Shown: piece by piece, positions 1-7,996 of the stretch
Position numbering within the stretch: the stretch's first letter is position 1
Layout of the letters: each line of letters opens with the position of its first letter
DNA from: DASYLJ01 sp036009625
Lineage (GTDB): Bacteria > Desulfobacterota > Binatia > DP-6
Direction: 5' to 3'
NCBI GenBank assembly: GCA_036009625.1
Contig: DASYLJ010000208.1
Coordinates: 1-64,000, forward strand
DNA length: 64,000 nucleotides
Translations under genes and position numbers: made by a program
Notes under the pieces: model-generated
What the model was told of the DNA's origin: nothing
Databases searched by the model: none
The model's input: only the letters and a program-made list of their open reading frames with translations

Positions 1-1
1 T

Positions 2-388
2 GGACTCTACGCGTGCAAGGACACGTTCGTGAGCACCGCGCTGCATGCCGGGGTGAAAATCGCGTGGCTCGAGGAGCAGACCGGGGTCGACTACGCGACG
101 TTGCGGAAGCACTACGGCAAGTGGCTGCCGCTTGATGGTGAGAGCGAACTCAGGCGATTCGCCGCGCTCGACCCAACGCTGTTCACGCCACCACCGAAGG
201 GGGCCGGCAACGACGTTGCCCCTCCGCGGCGGGGGTCGGAGGGGCAAATCGCGCAACCTGTTGGAAAACAAGGGCGCGATGAATGCGAAAGGGGGGACTT
301 GAACCCCCACGGGTGTTTAGCCCACAGGATCCTGAATCCTGCGCGTCTGCCAGTTCCGCCACTTTCGCGCGTGGGACGGCCTAGGTAA
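2..388 (+). CDS. Tyrosine recombinase (integrase), C-terminal fragment
   Basis: The gene is already open when the window begins, so only its 3' end is present. The visible residues run from a short Gly-Leu-Tyr-Ala-Cys-Lys-Asp stretch into HAGVKIAWLEEQTG and then DYATLRKHYGKW. This matches the C-terminus of phage-type tyrosine recombinases, where the Tyr of the YATLRKHYGKW segment is the likely nucleophile. The tail after about residue 60 is not integrase-like. It reads straight through the tRNA-Leu gene on the other strand, giving the RGDLNPHG string expected when a tRNA-Leu is translated antisense, and stops at a TAA ending at 388. The true functional C-terminus is probably shorter. An integrase beside the 3' end of a tRNA gene is the usual arrangement at the end of an integrated island or prophage, which here would extend leftwards out of view. 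Confidence 0.8.
   Translation, partial: GLYACKDTFVSTALHAGVKIAWLEEQTGVDYATLRKHYGKWLPLDGESELRRFAALDPTLFTPPPKGAGNDVAPPRRGSEGQIAQPVGKQGRDECERGDLNPHGCLAHRILNPARLPVPPLSRVGRPR
284..368 (-). tRNA. tRNA-Leu (anticodon CAG)
   Basis: The minus strand gives an 85-nt cloverleaf. The acceptor stem GCGAAAG pairs with CTTTCGC, and the discriminator base is A. The D-arm contains TGGCGGAACTGGCAGACGC. The anticodon stem CAGGA/TCCTG closes a TTCAGGA loop with anticodon CAG, there is a class II variable arm, and the T-arm contains GGGGGTTCAAGTCCCCC. It reads CUG, a leucine codon that should be heavily used in such a GC-rich genome. The 3' CCA is not encoded. The 3' end faces the integrase fragment, as expected for a tRNA used as an attachment site. 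Confidence 0.96.
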
Positions 389-413
389 CAGCGGCCTCCG
401 GGGGTGTCAACGC

Positions 414-1625
414 TCAGGCGGCTTTCACTGCCGCGTGCGTTCGCAACGTGACGACGGTGATCTCGCGTGGCACGCCGACGCGGATGCGCTGGCCGCTCAC
501 GCCGAGGCCGCGGTTCACGTGCATCACGACCCCATCGCGTTCGAAGGTGCCACCATCGAACCGCGTCATCAGCAGCCGCGCCGGATTGAGCTTCGGCACG
601 CCCGGCGCCGCCACCTGTCCACCATGCGTGTGCCCCGCGAGCGTCAACGGAATCCCCGACGACGACGTCAGCGTGAACCCGCCCGGCTGATGGATGAGCA
701 GGATGCATGGCTCTCCCGCCGGCACCTCGGCGCGTAGCGCCGACAGCACTCGCGGCGTCTGCGGCACGAGCCGATCCTCGATCCCGATGACGTGCAGCTG
801 CGCGCCGTCGATCGTCACCGACGCGACCCGATCGCGCAGCAGCTCCCACGACGTGTGGCGCGCGATCATCGCGGCCACCGCGTCCCCACCCGCGACACGA
901 TCGTGATTCCCGAGGATCGCGAACACGCCGTAGCGCGCCGTGAGCCGCGCCATCTCCGGTCCCCAGTGATCGAGGTCCGCCTTCGGTGAGTCGACGATGT
1001 CCCCCGTGAGACACACGATGTCGGGCTCCAACGCGGCCACACGATCGAAGGCCGCACGCAACGACGCGAGGTGGGCGAGGGGACCAAGGTGGAGGTCGCT
1101 GATGTGAACCACCCGCAGCCCGTCGAGCGCCGACGGCAGTCCTTCGATCGGCACGTCGAGCTGCGTGACACGCAGCCGGCTGTGCCCGACGAGGTACCCG
1201 TACCCGACGGTCCCCGACGCCGCTGCGATGATGAACGGCGCCACCAGCTCGAACCCCGGCCCGAGATGCGCCCCCGCCGGCCCCACCAGCGCCCCAGCCT
1301 CGGCCGGAAACGCGATCAGCATGTCGAGGACGAGCCATCCCGCCGCCGCGAGCCCGAGCGCCGCGGCTCCGCCGAACGCCATGAACCCGAGCCCCAGGAC
1401 GACCCCACCGACCGGGCTCAACAACGGCGCCCGATGCGTCTCCCGATCGAACGCCTCCGCCGCCAGCCGATTCATGGCGAACAGCCCCGCAAGGCACAGC
1501 GCATGTGCGACGACCGACGACGGTGCCCCGAAGAACCAGCACCACAACGCCCACTCGCCCACCGCGCCGCCGAACGCGAGGGTCGTCCAGAAGCGACGGA
1601 AGATGACGTGACCAGCAGTGGTCAC
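414..1625 (-). CDS. Membrane-anchored metallophosphoesterase
   Basis: This 403-residue protein has a hydrophobic N-terminal third with about four membrane segments (roughly residues 12-33, 36-50, 70-106 and 125-145), followed by a calcineurin-like phosphoesterase domain. The dinuclear-metal motifs occur in the expected order: DLHLG near 177, GDIVDS near 208, GNHD near 239, a His-Gln-Pro motif, and GHTHGGQ near 325. This layout resembles the YaeI/YkuE class of membrane phosphoesterases, some of which act on lipid A precursors or other phospho-lipids. The substrate cannot be read from sequence. The start is GTG at 1625, with no better in-frame start nearby. It stands between the tRNA and the PI-PLC-like gene, both on the same strand, separated from the latter by about 70 bases. 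Confidence 0.88.
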   Translation of the reverse strand: MTTAGHVIFRRFWTTLAFGGAVGEWALWCWFFGAPSSVVAHALCLAGLFAMNRLAAEAFDRETHRAPLLSPVGGVVLGLGFMAFGGAAALGLAAAGWLVLDMLIAFPAEAGALVGPAGAHLGPGFELVAPFIIAAASGTVGYGYLVGHSRLRVTQLDVPIEGLPSALDGLRVVHISDLHLGPLAHLASLRAAFDRVAALEPDIVCLTGDIVDSPKADLDHWGPEMARLTARYGVFAILGNHDRVAGGDAVAAMIARHTSWELLRDRVASVTIDGAQLHVIGIEDRLVPQTPRVLSALRAEVPAGEPCILLIHQPGGFTLTSSSGIPLTLAGHTHGGQVAAPGVPKLNPARLLMTRFDGGTFERDGVVMHVNRGLGVSGQRIRVGVPREITVVTLRTHAAVKAA

Positions 1626-1697
1626 GCGGTGACCCGGAAGACGCGGCGCATCGCCTTCGAGCTATAGCCGAGGCCCCGGACCCGTGCGACCCAGGGT

Positions 1698-3242
1698 TCA
1701 GGGGCCGTTCAGGGCGTCGACCACCGGGAACACGTCGCCGATGTCGTAGAAATCCACCGTGACGAAGTTCGGCAGGCGATTGCGCTCGTCCTGGCACTGG
1801 AGCGCCCGGTTCAGGAACAGCGGGTCGTGGTTGATCTGCTCGGCCAGCGCCGCACTCCCCCCGACGACGGTGAGGAAGTGGTTCAGGATGAACAGCGAGT
1901 TGTTCGGATTACCGCGATTCGGCACGCAGCTCAGCTGTGACGGGTTGGCGAACGAGTAGGGCGTCTCCGACGCGTAGTCCCAGACATAGTGATGCCACGG
2001 CAGCTCGCCGCGCTCGTCGGTGAAGACCACCAGCCGCTTGCCGGAGTCGATCAGCTCGCGCAGCGTCGGCCACGGTTGACCGATCGGCTGCTCGTGCAGG
2101 TAGTCGTCGAGCAGGCCGGCCTCGTCGAACGCCTCTTCCACGTCTTCCTCGTCGATGTAGGCCTCGAAGATGATCGACACGATGTCGTTCGGGCGACGAT
2201 CGAGGAAGCGCTTGATCTTGGCGAGGCCGTCGGCGAGCCGCTCGTGGCCGAGCTCGCAGTAGGCGTGACACATCTGCGTCTCGCCCTCGAAATAGTACGT
2301 GTCGAGCATCAGTGCGTGGATGCCGTCGTCGAGCTGGCGCGTGATGCCGTGCTGCTGGTTCGGCAGCAGCCACGCCTCGTCGGCATTATTCATCGCGTTG
2401 TGCGTGGTGGCGTACGACACCTGGTCGTAGCGCCGCGTGCAGAGCGAGGTCGAGCCGTTGCACAGGTCGTCGTCGACGATCGACGGCAGGCACAGCACGT
2501 CCTCACGCACCGTATCGACGGTCTGCGCGCCGAACGCATCGCGCAGGTGCAGACCGCGAGCCGCCTCGGGCTTCGGCGACGTGCGCGCGCGGTGCACGCG
2601 GTAGCACATGAGCCCCTCGGTGGAATGCTTGATGCCCTCCTGCGCCACCTGCGTGGGCACGCACAGCTGGCGCGCACGACGGATGTCGTACTCGCGAGAA
2701 GCGTCGGGCGTGAACTGGTCGGCGATCGAGATCGACAGCCCGCGCGGCAGGCGCGGCGTGCCGCGCGACTGCTTGACGTCGTAGCAGGTGTAAGTGTCGA
2801 GGTCGTGATCGTCGTTGGCCGGCGCGTCGGGATCGACGTCGGGGTCGGCGTTGGCCGGCACCATCAAGTAGGCCTCGCGCAGCGTGTCGACGGTGAGCGT
2901 CCCGAGTGAGTTCGTGACGTGCAGACGCGACTGCGGCACGTGCTCAGGAGCACCGGCCGGCGTATGCACCTGGTAGCTCGTGAGCTGGGTCAGATCGTCG
3001 AGCACGCCTTCGTCGTTGGCGTCGGCCGGCGTGCAGAAATGCCGCGGCTTCGCGACGTCGGCCGTCGAGACCTGGAAGCGATCACCGAGGCCGAGGCCCG
3101 TCGCACCGGGAAACCGCACCGTGCCCTTGGTGGGCCGTGCCCGGTAGCACAGGAACGGATCGATGGAGGGGTCGAGCTGGGCCCATGCGCTGGAACCCAG
3201 CGCGCCCAGGACGAGCGTCGAGACGAGAAGGGCGCGGATCAC
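1698..3242 (-). CDS. Secreted PI-PLC-like protein with three Cys-rich repeats
   Basis: The predicted product is 514 residues. GTG at 3242 is preferred because GAGGA lies about 7 bases upstream and a Sec signal peptide (ALLVSTLVLGALGSSAWAQ) follows at once. The N-terminal half holds three copies of a domain of about 90 residues, each starting with a Cys-Tyr pair (FLCYRA, TYTCYD, LMCYRV) and ending in a Cys-Thr-Pro, Cys-Val-Pro or Cys-Leu-Pro turn. The C-terminal half resembles the Ca2+-dependent phosphatidylinositol-specific phospholipase C X domain, with ATTHNAMNN supplying the first catalytic His, then LMLDTYYF, CHAYCELG and NDIVSIIFEAYI. It is probably exported and may cleave phosphoinositides or a related diester. 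Activity is inferred from family resemblance only. Confidence 0.75.
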   Translation of the reverse strand: MIRALLVSTLVLGALGSSAWAQLDPSIDPFLCYRARPTKGTVRFPGATGLGLGDRFQVSTADVAKPRHFCTPADANDEGVLDDLTQLTSYQVHTPAGAPEHVPQSRLHVTNSLGTLTVDTLREAYLMVPANADPDVDPDAPANDDHDLDTYTCYDVKQSRGTPRLPRGLSISIADQFTPDASREYDIRRARQLCVPTQVAQEGIKHSTEGLMCYRVHRARTSPKPEAARGLHLRDAFGAQTVDTVREDVLCLPSIVDDDLCNGSTSLCTRRYDQVSYATTHNAMNNADEAWLLPNQQHGITRQLDDGIHALMLDTYYFEGETQMCHAYCELGHERLADGLAKIKRFLDRRPNDIVSIIFEAYIDEEDVEEAFDEAGLLDDYLHEQPIGQPWPTLRELIDSGKRLVVFTDERGELPWHHYVWDYASETPYSFANPSQLSCVPNRGNPNNSLFILNHFLTVVGGSAALAEQINHDPLFLNRALQCQDERNRLPNFVTVDFYDIGDVFPVVDALNGP

Positions 3243-3304
3243 TCGATCCTCGTACTGTGCCCGAGCGCTGCGACGCAAGGTGAAAGTTTGCTACAGGTGC
3301 CGCC

Positions 3305-3655
3305 ATGGATCGACTGCTCTTCGTGCTGGGGGCGCTGTCGGCGGCGGTGGCCGTGGCGGCGGGGGCGTTCGGCGCCCACGGGCTCAAGGGGCGGCTCTCG
3401 CCGGAGATGCTCGCGATCTTCGAGACCGGCGCGCGATACCAGATGTACCACGCACTGGGTATGCTCCTGGCCGTCTACGAGGACACCAGCCCGCCGGCGG
3501 CGTGGCTCTTCCTCGCCGGCACCGTCCTCTTCTCGGGGAGCCTCTACGCGCTCAGCATAACCGACGTGCGATGGCTCGGTGCCATCACGCCGCTCGGCGG
3601 TGTCTGCTTCATCCTGGGCTGGTGCGTGCTGGCGTGGAGCGCCTGGCGCGGCTAG
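3305..3655 (+). CDS. DUF423 family inner-membrane protein
   Basis: This is a 116-residue protein with four hydrophobic segments. It matches the DUF423/YgdD family: GAFGAHGLK after the first helix, then FETGARYQMYHALGML, which is the family's most conserved stretch, then two more helices. The length fits the family. The family has no established biochemical role. The gene is divergent from the PI-PLC-like gene, with about 60 bases between the two starts, and its stop codon overlaps the end of the convergent small gene by 4 bases. Confidence 0.9.
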   Translation: MDRLLFVLGALSAAVAVAAGAFGAHGLKGRLSPEMLAIFETGARYQMYHALGMLLAVYEDTSPPAAWLFLAGTVLFSGSLYALSITDVRWLGAITPLGGVCFILGWCVLAWSAWRG

Positions 3656-3861
3656 GCGAGGATGTCGAGCAGGTGGCGCGTCTGCTCGTTGGTCTCGCGC
3701 AGCAGCAGGGTGCCGCTCGCGAACATGAGGCGCGCGGTGACGACGTCGGTCACGGCGCCGGCGAGGTCCTCGTTCGCGGGTGAGGTCAGCTTCTGCGCGC
3801 TGCGCTCGAGGAGCGAGCCGGCGTCGCGGATGAGATTCATGCCGGCGGCGATCGTCGTCAT
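3652..3861 (-). CDS. Small protein resembling a flagellar rod C-terminal segment
   Basis: The product is 69 residues, starting at ATG 3861. The second half, LAGAVTDVVTARLMFASGT followed by LLRETNEQTRHLLDIL, resembles in pattern the C-terminal helix of flagellar rod/hook proteins (FlgB/C/E/F/G), in which a conserved helix ends in a leucine-rich LLD/LLN segment. No flagellar gene lies in the window, so a flagellar role is not supported. The gene is 46 bases beyond menE on the same strand and could be the last gene of that transcript. Function unknown. Confidence 0.55.
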   Translation of the reverse strand: MTTIAAGMNLIRDAGSLLERSAQKLTSPANEDLAGAVTDVVTARLMFASGTLLLRETNEQTRHLLDILA

Positions 3862-3907
3862 GGTGCTGCACTATCGGCGCGATCGCGTGGCAACCTGAGC
3901 CGGCGCG

Positions 3908-5278
3908 TCACTCGCCGTGCGGAACGCGCAACGCCGTGCGGCGCACCTTGCCGGCCGCCGTGCGGGGCAACGCATCGACCACGAAGAGACGACGCGGCAG
4001 CTTGTGTGGCGCGAGCTGCGCACGCGCCGCAGCGCGGAGCGCGTCGAGTGACGGCCGCGTGCCGTCGCGCGGCACCACCCAGGCGGCGACGGCCTGTCCC
4101 CACGCCGCGTCCGCGACACCGGCGACGGCAACCTCCGCGACGTCGGGCATGCCGGCGAGCACGGCCTCGACCTCCGTCGGCGCGACGTTCTCGCCGCCTG
4201 TGACGATCACGTCGTCGCGACGGCCGAGCACGTGGAGCGCGCCGCTGGCGTCGCAACGGCCGAGATCGCCGGTGCGGAACCAGCCGTCGACCGTCGGATC
4301 GTGCACGGTGCCGTCTGGGGCGAGGTAGCCAGGTGTCACCGTCGGGCCCTGTACCTCGATGGCGCCATCTTCATCGGGCTCAGCGATGGTGCCGTCACCG
4401 CGAACGATGCGCACGCGCGTAGGGAAGAGCGGATGGCCCACGCCGTCGAAGGTACCAGGACATGCGGTGGCGACCTGCGACGCTGCCTCGGTGCAGCCAT
4501 ACGTCGGCGCGACGGGCCATCCGTTCGCATGTGATCGCGCCAGCAGCGAAGGGCTGGCCGCGGCGCCGCCGATCAGCGCGCAGCGCAACGTCGTCGGCGG
4601 ACGGACGTCGAGCAGACGACCGAGCGCGGTGGGCACCAGCGACAGCATCGTGATGCGCCGCTCGGCCAGCGCCCGTGCCACGGCGTCGACGTCGAACCCC
4701 GACTGTACGACGACCGTCGCGCCATGGATGACGGCGCGCAGGACGATGGCGAGCCCGCCGACGTGCCAGAGTGGCAGGCACGCGAGCCAGCGGTCGTCGT
4801 CGTGTGCACCCAGCCGCGCCGCGCTGGCGACGGCGCTCCACAGATGGTTCGCGCCCGTGAGGACCACGGGCTTGGCGCCGCCCGACGTCCCCGACGTGAA
4901 GACGACGGTGTGCACGGCATCCAGGTCGAGCGTGGGCTCCCAGGACGGAGCCCGCGGCCCGTCGACGTGGCTCGTGCGTAGGAGCAGTTCCACCCCGGCA
5001 GCAGCCGCCTGCGCGCGCGTTTCGACGTCGGTCGAGCGCGGGTCCATCAGCACGAGCGTGACGGCGGCACGCGGCGCGGCGTGGATGAGCTCGATCAACT
5101 CCAGGCCGTTCGAAAGCAGTGACCCGACACGTTGCACGTCGGACGCGCGGAGCCGGCGCGCGATCCCGTCGACGCGACGATCGAGCGCGGCGAACGACGT
5201 CATGCCAGTATCGGTGACGACGGCGGGATGTTCCGGCCGCACGGCAGCCTGGCGACGTAGCCAGTCGGGAACGATCAC
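3908..5278 (-). CDS. menE: o-Succinylbenzoate-CoA ligase
   Basis: MenE activates o-succinylbenzoate to its CoA thioester through an acyl-adenylate, after MenC and before MenB. The 456-residue product carries the ANL-superfamily signatures in order: P-loop VVFTSGTSGGAKPV, GCTEAASQ, the GWFRTGDLG aspartate motif, and the C-terminal lysine of PRTAAGKVRR needed for adenylation. The start is GTG at 5278, overlapping the menC stop by 4 bases (GTGA), which implies translational coupling. An open frame continues far upstream of this start but encodes nothing recognisable. It is the last men gene of the operon. Confidence 0.93.
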   Translation of the reverse strand: MIVPDWLRRQAAVRPEHPAVVTDTGMTSFAALDRRVDGIARRLRASDVQRVGSLLSNGLELIELIHAAPRAAVTLVLMDPRSTDVETRAQAAAAGVELLLRTSHVDGPRAPSWEPTLDLDAVHTVVFTSGTSGGAKPVVLTGANHLWSAVASAARLGAHDDDRWLACLPLWHVGGLAIVLRAVIHGATVVVQSGFDVDAVARALAERRITMLSLVPTALGRLLDVRPPTTLRCALIGGAAASPSLLARSHANGWPVAPTYGCTEAASQVATACPGTFDGVGHPLFPTRVRIVRGDGTIAEPDEDGAIEVQGPTVTPGYLAPDGTVHDPTVDGWFRTGDLGRCDASGALHVLGRRDDVIVTGGENVAPTEVEAVLAGMPDVAEVAVAGVADAAWGQAVAAWVVPRDGTRPSLDALRAAARAQLAPHKLPRRLFVVDALPRTAAGKVRRTALRVPHGE

Positions 5279-6309
5279 GCCGCGTCCCGTACGCGCCAAC
5301 GCGCCAGGAGTGCGGCGTCGATGGTGACGCCGAGCCCGGGCCCGGGTGGCGGCGCCATCCACGGGCCGTCGATGAGGCCGGAGTCGACGAGATCTCCGGC
5401 CAGTAACCCGGTCGTGGCGAGGCCACAGGCGCGGAGCGGAGCGGGGAGGCTCGCCGCCAAGTGCAGCGCGGCTGCGGTCGCGAGCGACGTGTCGATACTG
5501 GTCGTGACGGTGACGCCGAGTCGATGATGCGACGCCCGCTGTGCGGTGCGGACGGCTGCGGCGAGTCCGCCCACCTGCACCAGCTTGATGACGACGGCAT
5601 CGACGGCATCGGCGAGCGCGTCGACGGCAGCGGCACCGGTGATCGACTCGTCGGCGGCGATGGGCACGCCCTCGGCGCGCACCTGCGCGAGCCCCGCGAC
5701 GTCTCCCGGCGCGATCGGCTGTTCGAGCCACTCGAGGTCGAAGCGACGCAACGCGCGCGCCACGCGACGGGCGGTTGCGACGTCCCAACAGCCATTGGCG
5801 TCGGCGCGCAGCGCCAGCACGGGTTCGGCCGCACGGGCCGAGGCCACGCGCGCAACGGCGTCGTACGGATCGGGACCGATCTTGACCTTGGCACAAGTGA
5901 AACCGATCGAGGCGGCGAGGCCGAGAGCGCTCGCCGGAACCCGCGCCCGATGCGCGCCGCCGAGCAACGCGCTCACGGGACAGCCTCGCGTCCGAGCGAC
6001 GAGATCGTGCAGCGCCATGTCGAGTCCGCTCGCGGCCGGGAGGTCCTGCGTGAGCACCACCCCGAGCAACGTCGTCGGATCCACTCCGGGCAACGATGGT
6101 GCCACGGCTCCGAGCGCCGATCGCGTGACGGCGAGCGCGGTGTCGGGTGCGTCGGGGTGCGGCGCCGCCTCGCCGAGCCCGCGTCGTCCGGCATCGTTCT
6201 CCACGACGACGAGGAATCCGCGTCGTTCGCGGATGATTCCGCGGGCCGTCACCAGCGGCTCCCGTAGCGGGATCGCCCACGGCACGATGTCGACCGTGCG
6301 GATGGTCAC
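5275..6309 (-). CDS. menC: o-Succinylbenzoate synthase
   Basis: This enolase-superfamily enzyme dehydrates SHCHC (2-succinyl-6-hydroxy-2,4-cyclohexadiene-1-carboxylate) to o-succinylbenzoate. The product is 344 residues. The catalytic and metal ligands are all visible: the KxK motif in CAKVKIG (Lys141 and Lys143), Asp170 in LRADANG, Glu196 in LEWLEQP, Asp220 in IAADES and the second-side Lys242 in VIKLVQVGG. The start is GTG 6309, overlapping the menA stop by 4 bases. Its position between menA and menE agrees with the assignment. A dipeptide-epimerase-like paralogue is possible on motifs alone, but the operon makes OSB synthase much more likely. Confidence 0.93.
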   Translation of the reverse strand: MTIRTVDIVPWAIPLREPLVTARGIIRERRGFLVVVENDAGRRGLGEAAPHPDAPDTALAVTRSALGAVAPSLPGVDPTTLLGVVLTQDLPAASGLDMALHDLVARTRGCPVSALLGGAHRARVPASALGLAASIGFTCAKVKIGPDPYDAVARVASARAAEPVLALRADANGCWDVATARRVARALRRFDLEWLEQPIAPGDVAGLAQVRAEGVPIAADESITGAAAVDALADAVDAVVIKLVQVGGLAAAVRTAQRASHHRLGVTVTTSIDTSLATAAALHLAASLPAPLRACGLATTGLLAGDLVDSGLIDGPWMAPPPGPGLGVTIDAALLARWRVRDAA

Positions 6310-7169
6310 CAGGCAAGCCCGACGGCCAGGAGGAGCCCGAAGGCGAGGTGGAGACGCGCGGTGTCGCCAAGCGCGGTGTTCAGCGTCGGGCCGTCGGTGT
6401 GATGCAGGACGGCGCCCAACGGTCCACGCACGAGCGGTGCGCAGAACCAGGTGACGAGCGACGCCGGCACCGCGAGCAGCGCCAGACCTGCCGGTGCGAC
6501 GAAGGCCGCGCCGAGCATCGTCGCATACAGCGCCCGTCCAGCCGGCCGCCCGAACCGAACCGCGAGGGTGCGCTTCGCCGCGACGCGATCGCCATCGACG
6601 TCGCGCACGTTGTTGACGAGCAGGATGGCGGTGGCGAGGCACCCGACCGGGATGGAGGCCCCGACGGCGAGCGCGCTCACGCCGCCGGTCTGCACCAGCT
6701 CCGTACCGCAGACGGCGACCGGTCCGAAGAACACGAGCACGAACAGCTCGCCCAGCCCGTGATACGCGAGCGGCCAGGGCCCCGCCGTATACGCGACGCC
6801 GGCCCCGATCGCGGCCAGCCCGACGACGATGACGGGCCATCCGGCTTCGGCGGCGAGCAACAGACCGAGCACGGCGGCGATGGCGAACGCGCCTGCGCCG
6901 GCCGCTGCGACCTGGCCGGGCGACAACAGGCCAGCCTGCGTCACGCGGATCGGACCGAGACGGTCCGGGCCGTCAGCTCCACGACGGAAGTCGCCCCAGT
7001 CGTTGATGAGATTCGTCCCGATCTGCAGGAGGAGGGCCGCAGCGAGCGCGATGAGCGCGAGCCCCGGTCGCGCCTGCCCCGTGCGCATCGCGACCGCCGT
7101 GCCGACGACCACGGGCACCACCGCCGCGGGCAACGTCCGCGGCCGTGCCGCGAGCAGCCAGGCGTTCAC
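6306..7169 (-). CDS. menA: 1,4-Dihydroxy-2-naphthoate polyprenyltransferase
   Basis: MenA is an integral-membrane UbiA-family enzyme that joins a polyprenyl diphosphate to 1,4-dihydroxy-2-naphthoate, giving demethylmenaquinone. The 287-residue product has about eight or nine hydrophobic helices. It carries both Asp-rich diphosphate/Mg2+ motifs: NLINDWGDF followed by RRGADGPDR near residues 53-70, and NNVRDVDGDR near 175. It starts at GTG 7169 inside the menB stop (4-base overlap). A Trp-Leu-Leu-Ala-Ala-Arg-Pro-Arg-Thr-Leu sequence at the N-terminus is typical of MenA. Confidence 0.95.
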   Translation of the reverse strand: MNAWLLAARPRTLPAAVVPVVVGTAVAMRTGQARPGLALIALAAALLLQIGTNLINDWGDFRRGADGPDRLGPIRVTQAGLLSPGQVAAAGAGAFAIAAVLGLLLAAEAGWPVIVVGLAAIGAGVAYTAGPWPLAYHGLGELFVLVFFGPVAVCGTELVQTGGVSALAVGASIPVGCLATAILLVNNVRDVDGDRVAAKRTLAVRFGRPAGRALYATMLGAAFVAPAGLALLAVPASLVTWFCAPLVRGPLGAVLHHTDGPTLNTALGDTARLHLAFGLLLAVGLAW

Positions 7170-7984
7170 GGCAGCCGCGGGAAGCGCGCGAAGTCGGGTG
7201 CGCGCTTCTCGAGGAACGCGTTCCGTCCCTCCTGCGCCTCCTCCGACATGTAGTAGAGCAGCGTCGCGTTGCCGGCGAGCTCCTGCAGTCCGGCGAGGCC
7301 GTCGGTGTCGGCGTTGAATGCCGACTTGAGGCAGCGGATGGCGAGCGGGCTGTTCTGCAGGATGTCGTGGCACCAGGCGACGGTCTCCTCCTCGAGACGG
7401 TCGAGCGGCACCACCTTGTTGACGAGGCCCATGGCGAAGGCCTCCTGCGCGTCGTAGCGACGGCACAGGTACCAGATCTCGCGTGCCCGCTTGTGGCCGA
7501 TGATGCGCGCCAGATAGGTCGCGCCGTAGCCGCCGTCGAAGCTGCCGACGCGCGGGCCGGTCTGGCCGAAGACGGCGTTGTCGGCCGCGATCGTGAGGTC
7601 GCACACGACGTGCAGCACGTGACCGCCACCGATGGCGAAGCCCGCGACCATGGCGATCACCGGCTTCGGCAGCGTGCGGATCTGGCGCTGCAGGTCGAGC
7701 ACGTTAAGGCGCGGCACCCCGGCGTCGTCGACGTAGCCCGCCTGGCCGCGCACGCGCTGGTCGCCGCCGGAACAGAACGCGTCGGGTCCCTCGCCGGTGA
7801 GGATGACGACGCCGACGGACGCATCCTCGCGTGCCGCGGTGAAGGCATCCTGCAGCTCGACGAGCGTGCGCGGCCGGAAGGCATTGCGCACCTCGGGACG
7901 GTTGATGGTGATCTTCGCGATGCCGTCGGCGCGCTCGTAGCGGATGTCCTCGTAGGCGCGGACGGAGCTCCAGGTAGTGGGCAT
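7166..7984 (-). CDS. menB: 1,4-Dihydroxy-2-naphthoyl-CoA synthase
   Basis: MenB is a crotonase-fold enzyme closing the second ring of o-succinylbenzoyl-CoA. The 272-residue product has the usual length. It contains the CoA-binding and oxyanion segments: FCSGGDQRVRG, AMVAGFAIGGGHVLHVVCDL, and the MenB-diagnostic GSFDGGYGATYLARIIGHKR with WYLCRRYDAQEA. The last two separate it from ordinary enoyl-CoA hydratases. The start is ATG 7984, 12 bases after the menH stop, with GGAG just upstream. It is the only men junction with a gap rather than an overlap. Confidence 0.97.
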   Translation of the reverse strand: MPTTWSSVRAYEDIRYERADGIAKITINRPEVRNAFRPRTLVELQDAFTAAREDASVGVVILTGEGPDAFCSGGDQRVRGQAGYVDDAGVPRLNVLDLQRQIRTLPKPVIAMVAGFAIGGGHVLHVVCDLTIAADNAVFGQTGPRVGSFDGGYGATYLARIIGHKRAREIWYLCRRYDAQEAFAMGLVNKVVPLDRLEEETVAWCHDILQNSPLAIRCLKSAFNADTDGLAGLQELAGNATLLYYMSEEAQEGRNAFLEKRAPDFARFPRLP

Positions 7985-7996
7985 GGGGAGGGTCTC

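Noticed and set aside
112..1797. Long minus-strand frame spanning the tRNA and the metallophosphoesterase.
   Set aside because: It passes through the tRNA gene and yields low-complexity Arg-rich protein. The metallophosphoesterase frame has all family motifs.
3652..3861. Flagellar rod protein.
   Set aside because: The resemblance is limited to one short C-terminal helix and there is no flagellar gene nearby.
5279..6370. Upstream extension of the menE frame across menC.
   Set aside because: The extension is Arg-rich nonsense in the menC antiphase. GTG 5278, with the 4-base overlap, is the natural start.
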